A DNA stretch of 64,000 nt from Onthomonas sp964456525 (lineage in GTDB: Bacteria; Bacillota; Clostridia; Oscillospirales; Oscillospiraceae), in the NCBI GenBank assembly GCA_964456525.1, contig CAYWAP010000003.1, forward strand, positions 13,255 through 77,254, in the 5' to 3' direction. A program made the translations under genes and the position numbers. Below are positions 41,829 to 50,474 of the stretch, one piece after another; the stretch's first letter is position 1; the number at the start of each line of letters is the position of its first letter. The notes under the pieces were generated by a model. It had not been told where the DNA came from. It did not search any database and was given only the letters and a program-made list of their open reading frames with translations.

Positions 41829-43088
41829 TCAGCACTTTTCAAAAATGGTAGCCACACCCTGGCCGCCGCCAATGCAGAGGGTCGCCAGACCTCTCTTGGC
41901 TTCGGGACGCTTCTGCATCTCGTGCAGCAGGGTCACGATGATCCGCGCGCCGGAAGCGCCCACCGGATGGCCCAGCGCCAGCGCGCCGCCGTTTACGTTG
42001 ACCTTGCTCATATCGAAGTGCAGTTCCCGGGCAACAGCGATGGACTGGGCTGCAAAGGCCTCATTTGCCTCCACCAGGTCGATATCATCGATGGTCAGTC
42101 CAGCCTTAGCCATGGCATTGCGGGAGGCGGGAACGGGGCCGGTGCCCATGATCTTGGGATCCACGCCGCCCTGGCCATAGGAAACCAGCTTGGCCATAGG
42201 CTTCAGGCCGTATTTCTCAACCGCTTCAGCAGAGGCCAGGACAATGGCTGCCGCGCCGTCGTTGATGCCGGAGGCGTTACCGGCCGTGACACGGCCCTTG
42301 CCGACGTTCTCGGGCATGTCTTTCATCTCGGTGGCCTCAAAGGTCATCTCCACCTTGTCCAGAGAGCCGTCCGGCGTGGTGGGGAAGCAGGGTTTCAGCT
42401 TGCCCAGCGTCTCAACCGTGGTGCCTGCACGGGGGAACTCGTCCACCTTGAACTCCACGATCTGCCGTTTGACCTTGACGGGGACGGGCACGATCTCGTC
42501 CTCGAACTTGCCGGCCTTCTGGGCCGCTTCACACTTCTGCTGAGAGGCAGCGGCGAACTCGTCCAGATCTTCCCGGGTGATGCCCCAAATATCGCAGATG
42601 TTTTCAGCCGTGGAACCCATGTGGTAGCCGTTAAACGCATCCCACAGGCCATCATTGACCATGGTGTCAACCATGGTGCTGTTGAACATGCGGGCGCCCC
42701 AACGGGCAGCGGGCATAGCATAGGGGGCTGCGGACATGACCTCCGTGCCGCCGGCGACGACGATCTCCGCGTCGCCGCTGCCAATTGCACGGGCGGCCTC
42801 GATGACGGACTTCATGCCGGAGCCGCAGACCATGCCGACGGTGTAAGCGGGAACGGACAGCGGCAGCCCGGCCTTGACGCCGACCTGGCGGGCCACGTTC
42901 TGACCCTGAGCGGCCGTCAAGATGCAGCCGAACATCAGCTCATCAACGTTTTCCGGGGCAACATTTGCGCGTTTCAGGGCGTCTTTGACGACAATCGCAC
43001 CCAGATCCGCAGGGGAAAGGTCCTTCAGCGAGCCGCCGAATTTTCCCAGCGCAGTGCGGCAGCAGTTGACAACGTAAATGTCTTTCAT
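41829..43088 (-). CDS. thlA: Acetyl-CoA acetyltransferase (thiolase) with an internal insertion
   Basis: Joins two acetyl-CoA into acetoacetyl-CoA, the entry to butyrate synthesis. Catalytic residues are intact: C88 in VGMVCGSGMKS, H374 in ALGHPVGASG and C405 in CIGGGQG, plus ANEAFAAQ. The length is 419 residues against about 392 for the family. The extra residues, about 25-30, lie near positions 236-265 between the LKPCF segment and VTAGNASGINDG, where relatives have only a few residues. AGGAGG lies nine bases before the ATG at 43088. It has a full-consensus promoter overlaid by a Rex-like site. Other butyrate genes (crt, hbd, bcd, etf) are not adjacent. Confidence 0.95.
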   Translation of the reverse strand: MKDIYVVNCCRTALGKFGGSLKDLSPADLGAIVVKDALKRANVAPENVDELMFGCILTAAQGQNVARQVGVKAGLPLSVPAYTVGMVCGSGMKSVIEAARAIGSGDAEIVVAGGTEVMSAAPYAMPAARWGARMFNSTMVDTMVNDGLWDAFNGYHMGSTAENICDIWGITREDLDEFAAASQQKCEAAQKAGKFEDEIVPVPVKVKRQIVEFKVDEFPRAGTTVETLGKLKPCFPTTPDGSLDKVEMTFEATEMKDMPENVGKGRVTAGNASGINDGAAAIVLASAEAVEKYGLKPMAKLVSYGQGGVDPKIMGTGPVPASRNAMAKAGLTIDDIDLVEANEAFAAQSIAVARELHFDMSKVNVNGGALALGHPVGASGARIIVTLLHEMQKRPEAKRGLATLCIGGGQGVATIFEKC

Positions 43089-43149
43089 GAATAAAAACCT
43101 CCTGTGTTTTGCTGGCTCAGCCAGTCCCATGAGTCGCAACAGTGCACGT

Positions 43150-43167
43150 TTGTGTTTTTTTTAACAA
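43150..43167. promoter_or_regulatory. Rex-like operator at the thiolase promoter
   Basis: TTGTGTT-N4-TTAACAA matches the 7-4-7 Rex consensus TTGTTAA-N4-TTAACAA at 11 of 14 positions, with one perfect half-site. It lies just downstream of the -10 box (43172-43177, minus strand), where a bound repressor would block initiation. Rex releases DNA when NADH/NAD+ is high and is known to control thl in Clostridium. The rex gene is not in this window. Confidence 0.55.
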
Positions 43168-43171
43168 TGTT

Positions 43172-43200
43172 ATTATAGAGCGGGCGTGCAGAAATGTCAA
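43172..43200 (-). promoter_or_regulatory. Consensus promoter of thiolase
   Basis: On the minus strand TTGACA (43195-43200) and TATAAT (43172-43177) match consensus fully and are 17 bases apart. This predicts high expression, as expected for a central fermentation enzyme. Confidence 0.92.
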
Positions 43201-43262
43201 CGCCCACGGCCCCATATAATTAATATTTTTATCGCAATCGTTTTGCCCGACCCATTGTCCAA

Positions 43263-43291
43263 TTGACAACCTTGTGTCCGGGCAGTAGAAT
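43263..43291 (+). promoter_or_regulatory. Promoter of the Spx/ArsC-like gene
   Basis: TTGACA (43263-43268) and TAGAAT (43286-43291) are 17 bases apart; start site near 43298. It is divergent from the thiolase promoter. Confidence 0.8.
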
Positions 43292-43306
43292 GGCCCCAAA
43301 GTCCCC

Positions 43307-43329
43307 GGGCCTGTTTGCCAAACAGGCCC
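43307..43329 (+). promoter_or_regulatory. Perfect inverted repeat at the 5' end of the Spx/ArsC-like mRNA
   Basis: GGGCCTGTTT (43307-43316) and AAACAGGCCC (43320-43329) are exact complements around a 3-base centre. It begins about ten bases after the predicted transcription start. It could be a DNA operator or an RNA hairpin at the message 5' end; there is no T run, so it is not a terminator. Confidence 0.5.
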
Positions 43330-43366
43330 AGAAGCCGCCATCCCCCCTGTGAAAGGAGATCTGACC

Positions 43367-43729
43367 ATGTCTGTTTTATTCATCGCCTATCCCAAATGCT
43401 CCACCTGTCAGAAGGCCAGGAAATTTTTGCAGGCCATCGGCGCAGACTTTGCGGAGCGCCACATCAAAGAGGAAAACCCAACCGCCCAGGAGCTTATGGC
43501 CTGGCACCAGATGAGCGGGCTGCCCATGAAACGCTTTGTGAACACCTCGGGCATGCTCTACCGCTCCATGAATCTAAAAGAAAAACTCCCCTCCATGAGC
43601 GAGGCGGAAATTTGCGCCCTGCTGGCCACCGACGGCATGTTGGTCAAGCGGCCTCTGCTCATCGGAGAGGATTTTGTGCTCACCGGCTTTCGGGAGGGGG
43701 AGTGGCGTGAGGCACTGGGGGCAGTGTAA
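43367..43729 (+). CDS. Spx/ArsC-family thioredoxin-fold protein (YffB/MgsR-like)
   Basis: Starts with beta strand SVLFIAYPKCSTCQKA: the CSTC (CxxC) redox motif is at about residues 11-14 in the usual ArsC-family place. KRFVNTSGMLYRSMNLKEK and the RPLLIGEDFVLTGF segment are typical of the family. 120 residues. It may be a glutaredoxin-like reductase or an Spx-type RNA-polymerase-binding stress regulator; the sequence does not decide, and arsenate reductase activity is not implied. AAAGGAG lies eight bases before the ATG. It has its own promoter and is divergent from thiolase. Confidence 0.85.
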   Translation: MSVLFIAYPKCSTCQKARKFLQAIGADFAERHIKEENPTAQELMAWHQMSGLPMKRFVNTSGMLYRSMNLKEKLPSMSEAEICALLATDGMLVKRPLLIGEDFVLTGFREGEWREALGAV

Positions 43730-43807
43730 CCCGGAACCCATGCTGCGAAGGGGGCGGGGGAACCCCTGCGCCCCGGCGGAAGCCCCCCGCTGCCGCCTGC
43801 GGGCCGG

Positions 43808-45679
43808 TTACACCGATTCCACCAAAATCCCGCAGCCGGGCGGCAGCGTCAGGCGCAGTTCGCCTTTCTCCGCCTGATAAACCTGACCGCTCAGGATGTC
43901 CCGTGCGGCGCGGTTCTCCCAGGGGAGCACCACCGTCTCCGTCTCCAGCCCGGGGTTGACCGCAGCGGCCGCCTCGTCCCCATCCAGAGCGCGGGCAAAG
44001 GACAGCACCCGCTTTCCACAGGTTCCCCAGCGCAGATCGCCCCTGCGCAGGGGCTGACACCGCTTGCGGAAATTGCCGAGACGTTTAAAATACGCCACCA
44101 ACTCCTGATCTTCCCGGCCCCAGGGGTACGTCTGCCGGTTAAAGGGGTCTTCAAAGCCGGTCATGCCTGCCTCGTCCCCATAAAAGATGGTGGGTGCTCC
44201 GGGGAAGGCAAACAGCACAATGGCCCCCAGCTTCAACAGGGCACAGCCCCGCTTGTGCTCACTGTCGGTCATCTGATAGGCCGCCCGCCAGTCCCGGGTC
44301 TGGTCACGGCGCTCGCTGCCGACCCCCAGATACGTCAGCACCCGCAGGGTGTCGTGGGTGCCCAGGGCGTTCATCGCGGAATAGAAGGCGGACTTGGGGT
44401 AATTCTCCCGCAGGGTCTCCATGCTGTCCCGGAACTGCACGCCGGTATCCCCGAGCAGGAACTTCAGCAGCGCGGTGCGGAAGGGATAGTTCATCAGGCC
44501 GTCCAAATGGTTGCCCAAAAGGTGCTTTCTGCGGACTCCATAGGCAATCTTGGTGGACCCGTCCTCCCAGACCTCGCCCAGGACGAAGGCATCCGGGTTC
44601 TCCTCCCGGGCCGCCTCATGAATGCCGCGGACGAAGTCGTCCGGCAGCTCGTCTGCCACATCCAGCCGCCATGCGTCCGCACCGGCCCGAAGCCAGCGGC
44701 GGATCACAGAATCTTTGTCATCAAAAATAAAGTTGCGGTAACCTTCATTCCACTTGTTGACGGCGGGCAGGGAGTAAATTCCCCACCAGCTTTCATAACT
44801 GTCGGGCCAGTGCTTCCAGGAAAACCAGTCATAATAGGGGCTTTCCTGGGACTGGGAGGCGCCGACGGTATCATAAAAGCCGTCGCCGTTGAAATAACGG
44901 GAGACATATCCGGTATGGTTGAACACCCCGTCCAGCATCACTTTCATTCCGCGCCTATGGGCTTCCTCACACAGGTGGGTGAAGTCCTCATTTTCGCCCA
45001 GCATGGGGTCCACGCGGCTATAGTCCGCCGTGCCGTAGCGGTGGTTTTCCGAACCTTCAAAGATAGGGCAGAAGTAAATGGTCTCCACGCCGAGGGAGGC
45101 GATATAGTCCAGCTTTTCCTCTACCCCTTTCAGGTTCCCGCCAAAAAAGTCCCGGTTGTAAATGTCCTGTCCCTGACGGGTTTTCCCCATCGGCTGATAC
45201 AGGGGCATTTCGTCCCAGTTTTCGTGGACCCTTCGGTCCCCCACCAGCCCGGCGGGATCCGGAACTTTCGTGCGGGAAAAGCGGTCTGGAAAGATCTGGT
45301 AGCACATACCGGCGCCAAACCAGTCCGGCACCTTGTCTGCGCCGTCGTAGACCGTGAGCTGATAAGGCCCCAAATCGCAGCAGCGGCCATCCAGCGCCTC
45401 CAAATGGAAGGTGTACCAGATCAGACCGATATAACTGCCGGTGTCCAGCTCACCGGTGAATACATCGGTGACGAAGTCGGTATCGATCCAGGGCATCACA
45501 ACACTGACCGTCCGATCGTGATCAAACTCCAGGCGGGCGTATAGCGTGACATGGGAAAACCCCTCTGCCCGGGTGGGACGAACGGTAAAGCGCACCTTCG
45601 TCCCGGCAGCGACCGCACCATAAGGATCCTTATAGCGCAGGTCACGGGAATCATAGATTGGTGGAGTGGACAAAAACAT
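43808..45679 (-). CDS. Glycoside hydrolase family 13 (neopullulanase/cyclomaltodextrinase-like)
   Basis: Hydrolyses alpha-glucan or maltodextrin linkages. No signal peptide, so probably cytosolic. An N-terminal beta domain (about residues 1-125) precedes the (beta/alpha)8 barrel. The four GH13 regions are present: DGVFNHTG, DAWRLDVADE (nucleophile Asp near residue 340), LGEVWED (acid/base Glu near 368) and NALGTHDT (Asp near 441). A C-terminal beta domain ends the 623-residue protein. GAGAGG precedes the ATG at 45679; a TTG one codon earlier is less likely. It follows mrdA on the same strand without other sugar genes. Exact substrate cannot be told from motifs. Confidence 0.92.
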   Translation of the reverse strand: MFLSTPPIYDSRDLRYKDPYGAVAAGTKVRFTVRPTRAEGFSHVTLYARLEFDHDRTVSVVMPWIDTDFVTDVFTGELDTGSYIGLIWYTFHLEALDGRCCDLGPYQLTVYDGADKVPDWFGAGMCYQIFPDRFSRTKVPDPAGLVGDRRVHENWDEMPLYQPMGKTRQGQDIYNRDFFGGNLKGVEEKLDYIASLGVETIYFCPIFEGSENHRYGTADYSRVDPMLGENEDFTHLCEEAHRRGMKVMLDGVFNHTGYVSRYFNGDGFYDTVGASQSQESPYYDWFSWKHWPDSYESWWGIYSLPAVNKWNEGYRNFIFDDKDSVIRRWLRAGADAWRLDVADELPDDFVRGIHEAAREENPDAFVLGEVWEDGSTKIAYGVRRKHLLGNHLDGLMNYPFRTALLKFLLGDTGVQFRDSMETLRENYPKSAFYSAMNALGTHDTLRVLTYLGVGSERRDQTRDWRAAYQMTDSEHKRGCALLKLGAIVLFAFPGAPTIFYGDEAGMTGFEDPFNRQTYPWGREDQELVAYFKRLGNFRKRCQPLRRGDLRWGTCGKRVLSFARALDGDEAAAAVNPGLETETVVLPWENRAARDILSGQVYQAEKGELRLTLPPGCGILVESV

Positions 45680-45786
45680 CAAGCCTCTCTTTTACTGGAG
45701 TGGAGCCTGTATACACAGGCGAGGGGTTTTCGCTGGGCACAAACGCTTGCGCTCAGCCGCTGTAGCTTGATCCGGTGGAGGGTTTC

Positions 45787-47859
45787 TCAGTGAAGCAGCG
45801 AGTTTTCCGCCTCTATGCGCTCCAATGTCGCCTCTTCGCTGAAATAATATTCCATAATCGCCGCAGTGATGGCTGCGGTGGACGCGCCGGAGGACGCCTT
45901 CTCCACCACGGTGCAGATGGCAATTTGAGGATCATCAATGGGGGCGAAGGAGACAAACAGACCGTTATACAGCCCGGTGCTGCCCAGCTGCGCGGTACCC
46001 GTTTTACAGGCGACCTCAATTCCCTGTTCATAGAGGGCGTCAAAGTCGGTAATATCATCCGCCGCAATGACTTCCCCCATACCCGCTGTAATTGCCTCAT
46101 AGGTGGCGTCGGATATGGTGACCTCATTCATCACAGGATCCTCCACCACGTCGGCGTATTCGCAGATAATGGTGCTGTTGTCGCTGCTCTTTACGTTTTT
46201 CAGCAGATGGGCGTAATAATGGGTGCCGCCGTTGGCAAAGGTGGCAATATAATTGGCCAGCTGCAGGGGCGTGAACTGGTTATCGGACTGGCCGATCGCC
46301 GCGGACAACACGTCGCCCGCATACCAGGTGGCGCCCAGGGATTCACTGTAAGCCGGTCCGGCGTTGACGCCGGTGCTCTCCGACAGTTCGATTCCGGTGC
46401 TCACGCCCAGTCCATAGGCTTGGGCCATCTCCGTCTGTGCGTCAATGCCCAGCGCCGCGCCATACGTGTAGAAATAAACGTTACAGGAGTCCCGAACGGC
46501 ATCCTGCATATTCTCAGTGCCGTGGCCGGAGTGATTCCAGCAGCGGAAGGTGGTATCTCCATACGTCAGGGAGCCAGTACAGCTGACGGTGTTAGAGGGT
46601 GAGGCGATGCCATAGTTTGCGATGGCAGCGGCTGTGCAGATCTTATAGGTGGAACCTGGCGCGTAGGTGCCGAGTAATGCCCGGTTATACAGCGGGTTCC
46701 GCTCATCTTCCAGCAGGTCGTTGTAGTCCTCCAGATAGGTGGCGGCGCTGTAGGTCGGATAGGAAGCCATAGCCAGAACCTCGCCGCTGTTGACGTCAAT
46801 CACCACCGCAGCGCTGCCGCCTGCTCCGTCGTTGATCTCGTCGGTCAGCTCGGCCAGCGCCTCTTCCACAGCCGCCTGCAGGCCAATATCCAGCGTAGTG
46901 GTCGTATTATACCCCGCTGCCGGTTCTTCTGTATACTCCTCGCTCACCAAATTGCCGGAGGAGTCATAGGTTTTGAGCAGCGTGCCGTCCGTGCCCTGCA
47001 GGTATTCCTCAAAGGCGGCTTCTATGCCGGACAGCCCGATCGTATCATCCATGTCATACCCTTCGTCCTGCAAGGTCTCCCACATTTCCGCGGAAATGGA
47101 ACCGGTCTGGCCCAGCAAAACCGCCGCGTAGTCCGTGTTGTACTGCCGGACCGTGGTCGCCTCAATGCTGACGCCGGCGAGATCCTCCTCTTTCACCACG
47201 CTGATAAAGTCAATATCCACGTCTTCGGCGAAATAGTAGTAGGTCCAGACAATTTCATCTTTCCGGAGATAACAGGAGTACAGCACGCCCAGAATCTGGC
47301 GCACCTCAGTCTCCGTGAGATCCGTATCATCCAGCTGGAAAAATTTCTTCATATTGCTGACGAGCCTGCTGGCACTGGTCGATGTGGTGCCCCAGCCCTC
47401 TTCCTCAACGACTTGCCCCAGACGGGTCGTGGCGGTGGTTCCGTCGTCGTATGTGACCTGGTAGGGGTTCTCCGTCGTAAATTCATAGGATCCGTTGTCC
47501 TCGCTGACGGGGAACTCACTGTCCGTCCACTCGATCCCCTGCTCGGTGCAGATTTCAATCAACCGTTGAACCACGGCAACCTGATCCGCTTCATCTCCCA
47601 TGGCTTCCACGTCCAGCGTAACCACATATTCCGTCTTATTGGTCACAAGGACGTTGCCATAACGGTCTGTGATCTCGCCTCGGGCTGCGGAGACGGTCTC
47701 TGTCGTGGTAATCAGATTCACCCGGTTGGATTCACTCTGGTCAATGGCATTGTTCACCGTGGCATCATAGGCCAGGCACCAGAAATATCCGCTCAGGATG
47801 ACCACAATCAGCGCAATCACAGCGATACGGAAATAAAACGACATCTTTGTTTCTTTCAT
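45787..47859 (-). CDS. mrdA: Penicillin-binding protein 2, elongasome transpeptidase
   Basis: Cross-links peptidoglycan during side-wall growth. One N-terminal membrane helix (about residues 10-30) precedes the class B dimerisation domain beginning ARGEITDRYGNVL. The transpeptidase domain has STYK at 403-406, SCN at 458-460 and KTGTAQ from 619. 690 residues. Start at 47859 with AAGGAG six bases upstream. Negative charge is unusually high in the pedestal region (about residues 85-235). It is the last cell-shape gene of the maf-mreC-mreD-mrdA series; the next gene downstream is GH13 after 107 bases. Confidence 0.95.
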   Translation of the reverse strand: MKETKMSFYFRIAVIALIVVILSGYFWCLAYDATVNNAIDQSESNRVNLITTTETVSAARGEITDRYGNVLVTNKTEYVVTLDVEAMGDEADQVAVVQRLIEICTEQGIEWTDSEFPVSEDNGSYEFTTENPYQVTYDDGTTATTRLGQVVEEEGWGTTSTSASRLVSNMKKFFQLDDTDLTETEVRQILGVLYSCYLRKDEIVWTYYYFAEDVDIDFISVVKEEDLAGVSIEATTVRQYNTDYAAVLLGQTGSISAEMWETLQDEGYDMDDTIGLSGIEAAFEEYLQGTDGTLLKTYDSSGNLVSEEYTEEPAAGYNTTTTLDIGLQAAVEEALAELTDEINDGAGGSAAVVIDVNSGEVLAMASYPTYSAATYLEDYNDLLEDERNPLYNRALLGTYAPGSTYKICTAAAIANYGIASPSNTVSCTGSLTYGDTTFRCWNHSGHGTENMQDAVRDSCNVYFYTYGAALGIDAQTEMAQAYGLGVSTGIELSESTGVNAGPAYSESLGATWYAGDVLSAAIGQSDNQFTPLQLANYIATFANGGTHYYAHLLKNVKSSDNSTIICEYADVVEDPVMNEVTISDATYEAITAGMGEVIAADDITDFDALYEQGIEVACKTGTAQLGSTGLYNGLFVSFAPIDDPQIAICTVVEKASSGASTAAITAAIMEYYFSEEATLERIEAENSLLH

Positions 47860-47881
47860 GTTCAACTCCTTGTCTGTGAGA

Positions 47882-48397
47882 TTACAGTTCCATATCGGTA
47901 CGGTAACGCCGGTAAACCGCCCAAAACAGGGCATACACCGGCAGGGCAAATACCAGGGAATAGATCCCCTCCGGAATGGCAATCGAGCACAGCGTACCCA
48001 GCGGATTGCCGCCGAAAAAATAGTAGTAGCTCACCCTGGCGGACTCCAGAAGCGCCACGCCGAAAAGGCTGCAAATTACCATCCCAAAGGGAGTCCGGCC
48101 AATCTGCCGCCCGGCGGTAAAGCCTGCGCAAATCCCCAGCACGGTACACACGGGGATCATAATGGCCCCGGAGCGGTAGTAAACCGCATTGCAGAAAAAG
48201 CCGACGCACAGCCCGTAAATCGCGCCGCTGCGCCCCCCTTCCAGGCACCCCACCGCGATGACGGCCAGCGGCGCCAGTTCCGGCACGGCATGCGCGATGG
48301 GAATGCGGTTGAGCACACAGATTTTGACAAAAAACACCAGCAAAAAAGCCGCCGCGTACAGACCCCACTTGATCTGGCTTCCTAAATTTCGTTTCAT
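47882..48397 (-). CDS. mreD: Rod shape-determining membrane protein MreD
   Basis: Multi-spanning inner-membrane part of the elongasome. About five hydrophobic segments in 171 residues, with the polar pattern of MreD (a GxxxDxxF-like turn reads GLCVGFFCNAVY here). Assignment rests on size, topology and its place between mreC and mrdA. The gaps are 11 bases to mreC and 22 bases to mrdA, so all three are one message. Confidence 0.88.
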   Translation of the reverse strand: MKRNLGSQIKWGLYAAAFLLVFFVKICVLNRIPIAHAVPELAPLAVIAVGCLEGGRSGAIYGLCVGFFCNAVYYRSGAIMIPVCTVLGICAGFTAGRQIGRTPFGMVICSLFGVALLESARVSYYYFFGGNPLGTLCSIAIPEGIYSLVFALPVYALFWAVYRRYRTDMEL

Positions 48398-48408
48398 AGC
48401 CCACTACC

Positions 48409-49242
48409 TCAGTCAAAGCTGGTGATAACGAAGACCATGCTGAGATCATCCAGATCCACTGCCGGCTCGATGATTGCATACTGTTCGTTGCCGCTGGGAT
48501 CCATTTCCACGCTTTCCACCGTGCCAATGACAATACCGGCAGGGTAAACGCCGCCCTTGCCGGAGGTGAGAACCTCATCGCCCTGGATCAACGTGACCTC
48601 GGAGTCCAGATAGCTCAGCCTGCACCGTCCCTCCAGCATCAACGTCAGAGTTCCCTCCAGAATGGCGTCGTCATCCGTGCGGTAGACCACCGCGCCCATG
48701 GAAATATCGGGGTCAATCAGGGTAATCACCGTTGCCCAGTTGAGCCCTACCTGCTTCACGACCCCCACCAGGTTGCCGGTGCCGGTGATGACGCAGTCGC
48801 CCTCTTCAATGCCATCCGACGAGCCCTTGCTGATGGTCAGCGTGGACTCATAGCTGGTGGTGCTGCGGGCGGTAATTTTGACATCCTCCACGACCCATTC
48901 CGTTTGTTCCTCGGTCAGATCCAGCAGGTCGCGAAGTTCCTCATTTTCCTCCAGCGCGGTCTGCGCCTCCCGATTCTGCTCCCGCAGCTCGGCCAATTCC
49001 TCTTCCAGCTCTTCCACTTTTTCCTGGAGCTGCTGATACCGAAAGGCATAGTCGTATATATCTTCCACCCAGCCGGTGAAAGCGCTCACTGCCGTCTGGA
49101 ATGGCGAGGTCACAATTCCGATGGCGTTTCTCAGGGGAGAGACCGCGTCGGGAAACAGGGCGGACCCCATACTGACCGCCGCCGTCAGCAGCAGTGCAAC
49201 AATCAGCACCCAGATTCCATTGTCATTCAGAAATTTCTTCAA
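48409..49242 (-). CDS. mreC: Rod shape-determining protein MreC
   Basis: Periplasm-facing scaffold that joins MreB-side factors to PBP2. An N-terminal membrane helix (about residues 10-30) is followed by a Glu-rich coiled coil (about residues 68-105, with VEELEEELAELREQNRE). Two beta-barrel domains follow, with the conserved DGIEEGDCVI, GNLVGVV and LTSGKGGVYPAGIVIG segments. 277 residues. It starts 65 bases after maf. mreB, which usually comes directly before mreC, is not here. Confidence 0.95.
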   Translation of the reverse strand: MKKFLNDNGIWVLIVALLLTAAVSMGSALFPDAVSPLRNAIGIVTSPFQTAVSAFTGWVEDIYDYAFRYQQLQEKVEELEEELAELREQNREAQTALEENEELRDLLDLTEEQTEWVVEDVKITARSTTSYESTLTISKGSSDGIEEGDCVITGTGNLVGVVKQVGLNWATVITLIDPDISMGAVVYRTDDDAILEGTLTLMLEGRCRLSYLDSEVTLIQGDEVLTSGKGGVYPAGIVIGTVESVEMDPSGNEQYAIIEPAVDLDDLSMVFVITSFD

Positions 49243-49307
49243 AACAAATTCATTCCTCCGGTCAGATTCTTATCGGATTCTCGGAAAAAATGTCGATGGC
49301 CTGTGAA

Positions 49308-49889
49308 TTATCCCATACAACAGACGCCAAAACCAGCCAGCATCCGGCTGAGACGGCAGATGGGAAGGCCTACCACATTATAAAAGTCTCCCTGGATGCT
49401 GTCAACCAAAAGGGCCCCGCGGCCCTGGATTCCATAGGCCCCGGCCTTGTCCATGGGCTCACCGGTGGCGATGTACGCGAGAATTTCCTTCTCCGTCAGG
49501 GCACAAAAGTGAACCTTTGTGGCCTCGTGCCCCAACATTTGCCGCTCCCCCCGTATCAGGGCAATGCCGGTATAGACCGTATGACGGCAGCCGGAGAGCT
49601 TGGACAGCATCTGGAAGGCATGCGCCTCATTTCTCGGCTTGCCCAGCACTTCCCCCTGAAAGGCCACAACGGTATCCGCCCCAATCACAAGCGCCTCCGG
49701 GTCATTCACCTGTGCGGCAACCTCTTTCGCTTTGTGCAGCGCCAACTGCTCCACATACTTCTCCGGCGGGAGGGAGGCATCCGCCTGTTCCTCGCCCTGG
49801 GCGGGAAGGATCTCAAAGTGCTCAAATCCCATCTGCTCCAACAGCTCACGCCGCCGGGGGGACTGGGATGCAAGAATGATTCTGCTCAT
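49308..49889 (-). CDS. maf: Maf-family nucleotide pyrophosphatase
   Basis: House-cleaning enzyme that removes non-canonical dTTP/UTP-like nucleotides; overexpression in Bacillus blocks septation. Motifs: ILASQSPRRRELLEQ at the start, IGADTVVAFQGEVLGKP, and the late GAYGIQGRGALLVDSIQGDFYNVVG. 193 residues from the ATG at 49889, with AAAGGAG ten bases upstream. It sits between dut and mreC, 47 bases from dut; two nucleotide-sanitation genes are thus paired. Confidence 0.94.
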   Translation of the reverse strand: MSRIILASQSPRRRELLEQMGFEHFEILPAQGEEQADASLPPEKYVEQLALHKAKEVAAQVNDPEALVIGADTVVAFQGEVLGKPRNEAHAFQMLSKLSGCRHTVYTGIALIRGERQMLGHEATKVHFCALTEKEILAYIATGEPMDKAGAYGIQGRGALLVDSIQGDFYNVVGLPICRLSRMLAGFGVCCMG

Positions 49890-49936
49890 GCTGATCGTAC
49901 TCCTTTTTCTGACAATTGACGAAGGGGTCTGCCCCA

Positions 49937-50386
49937 TCACGTTCCGGTGGAACCAAACCCGCCCGTTCCCCGCTCTGTGGCGTCCAGCGTATCCACCTGC
50001 TCAATGTCCGCCTGAATCACAGGCATGACCGCCATCTGGGCAATGCGCTCACCGGGCTGAACCGTATAGGCCGCCTGACCGGCGTTGGTCAAGCCCACCA
50101 TAATTTCGCCCCGGTAGTCGCTGTCGATGACGCCTACTCCATTGGACAGGCTGATTCCCTTCCGAACCCCCAGTCCGCTGCGGGCAAACACCAGGGCAAC
50201 ATACTCCGCTCCGGGCAGGGCGATGGCAATTCCGGTGGGAATCACGGCCCGCCCGCCGGGCTCCAGCGTGACCGGCGCATCCAGACAGGCGTGCAAATCC
50301 ATGGCGGCAGCGCCTGGGCTGGCATAATAGGGGAATGGAATCTGCGTTCCAATCTTCGGGGAAACGGGTTTGATTTTCAACTTCAT
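49937..50386 (-). CDS. dut: dUTP diphosphatase
   Basis: Hydrolyses dUTP to dUMP, keeping uracil out of DNA and feeding dTMP synthesis. Trimeric dUTPase motifs: MDLHACL (I), ARSGLGVRKGISL (II), GVGVIDSDYRGEI (III), GERIAQMAVMPV (IV) and a C-terminal RGTGGFGSTGT (V). 149 residues, complete. AAAGG lies before the ATG. It heads the minus-strand dut-maf-mreC-mreD-mrdA series behind an extended -10 promoter at 50403-50411. Confidence 0.97.
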   Translation of the reverse strand: MKLKIKPVSPKIGTQIPFPYYASPGAAAMDLHACLDAPVTLEPGGRAVIPTGIAIALPGAEYVALVFARSGLGVRKGISLSNGVGVIDSDYRGEIMVGLTNAGQAAYTVQPGERIAQMAVMPVIQADIEQVDTLDATERGTGGFGSTGT

Positions 50387-50402
50387 AGCTTAGGTACCTT
50401 TC

Positions 50403-50411
50403 ATTATAGCA
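50403..50411 (-). promoter_or_regulatory. Extended -10 promoter of the dut-maf-mre series
   Basis: On the minus strand TGCTATAAT gives a TGn-TATAAT extended -10 element; no good -35 box is visible. Start site near 50396, about ten bases before the dut ATG, so the leader is very short. Confidence 0.62.
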
Positions 50412-50474
50412 AGTACAGAGGACGATTTTTGACGAAAGCGGTTCACAAACCCCGCCCCGGCAAAATCCCGCCTT

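Noticed and set aside
43367..43729. Arsenate reductase
   Set aside because: The ArsC-type fold is shared with Spx and YffB; no arsR, arsB or acr3 gene is near, so an arsenic role is not supported.
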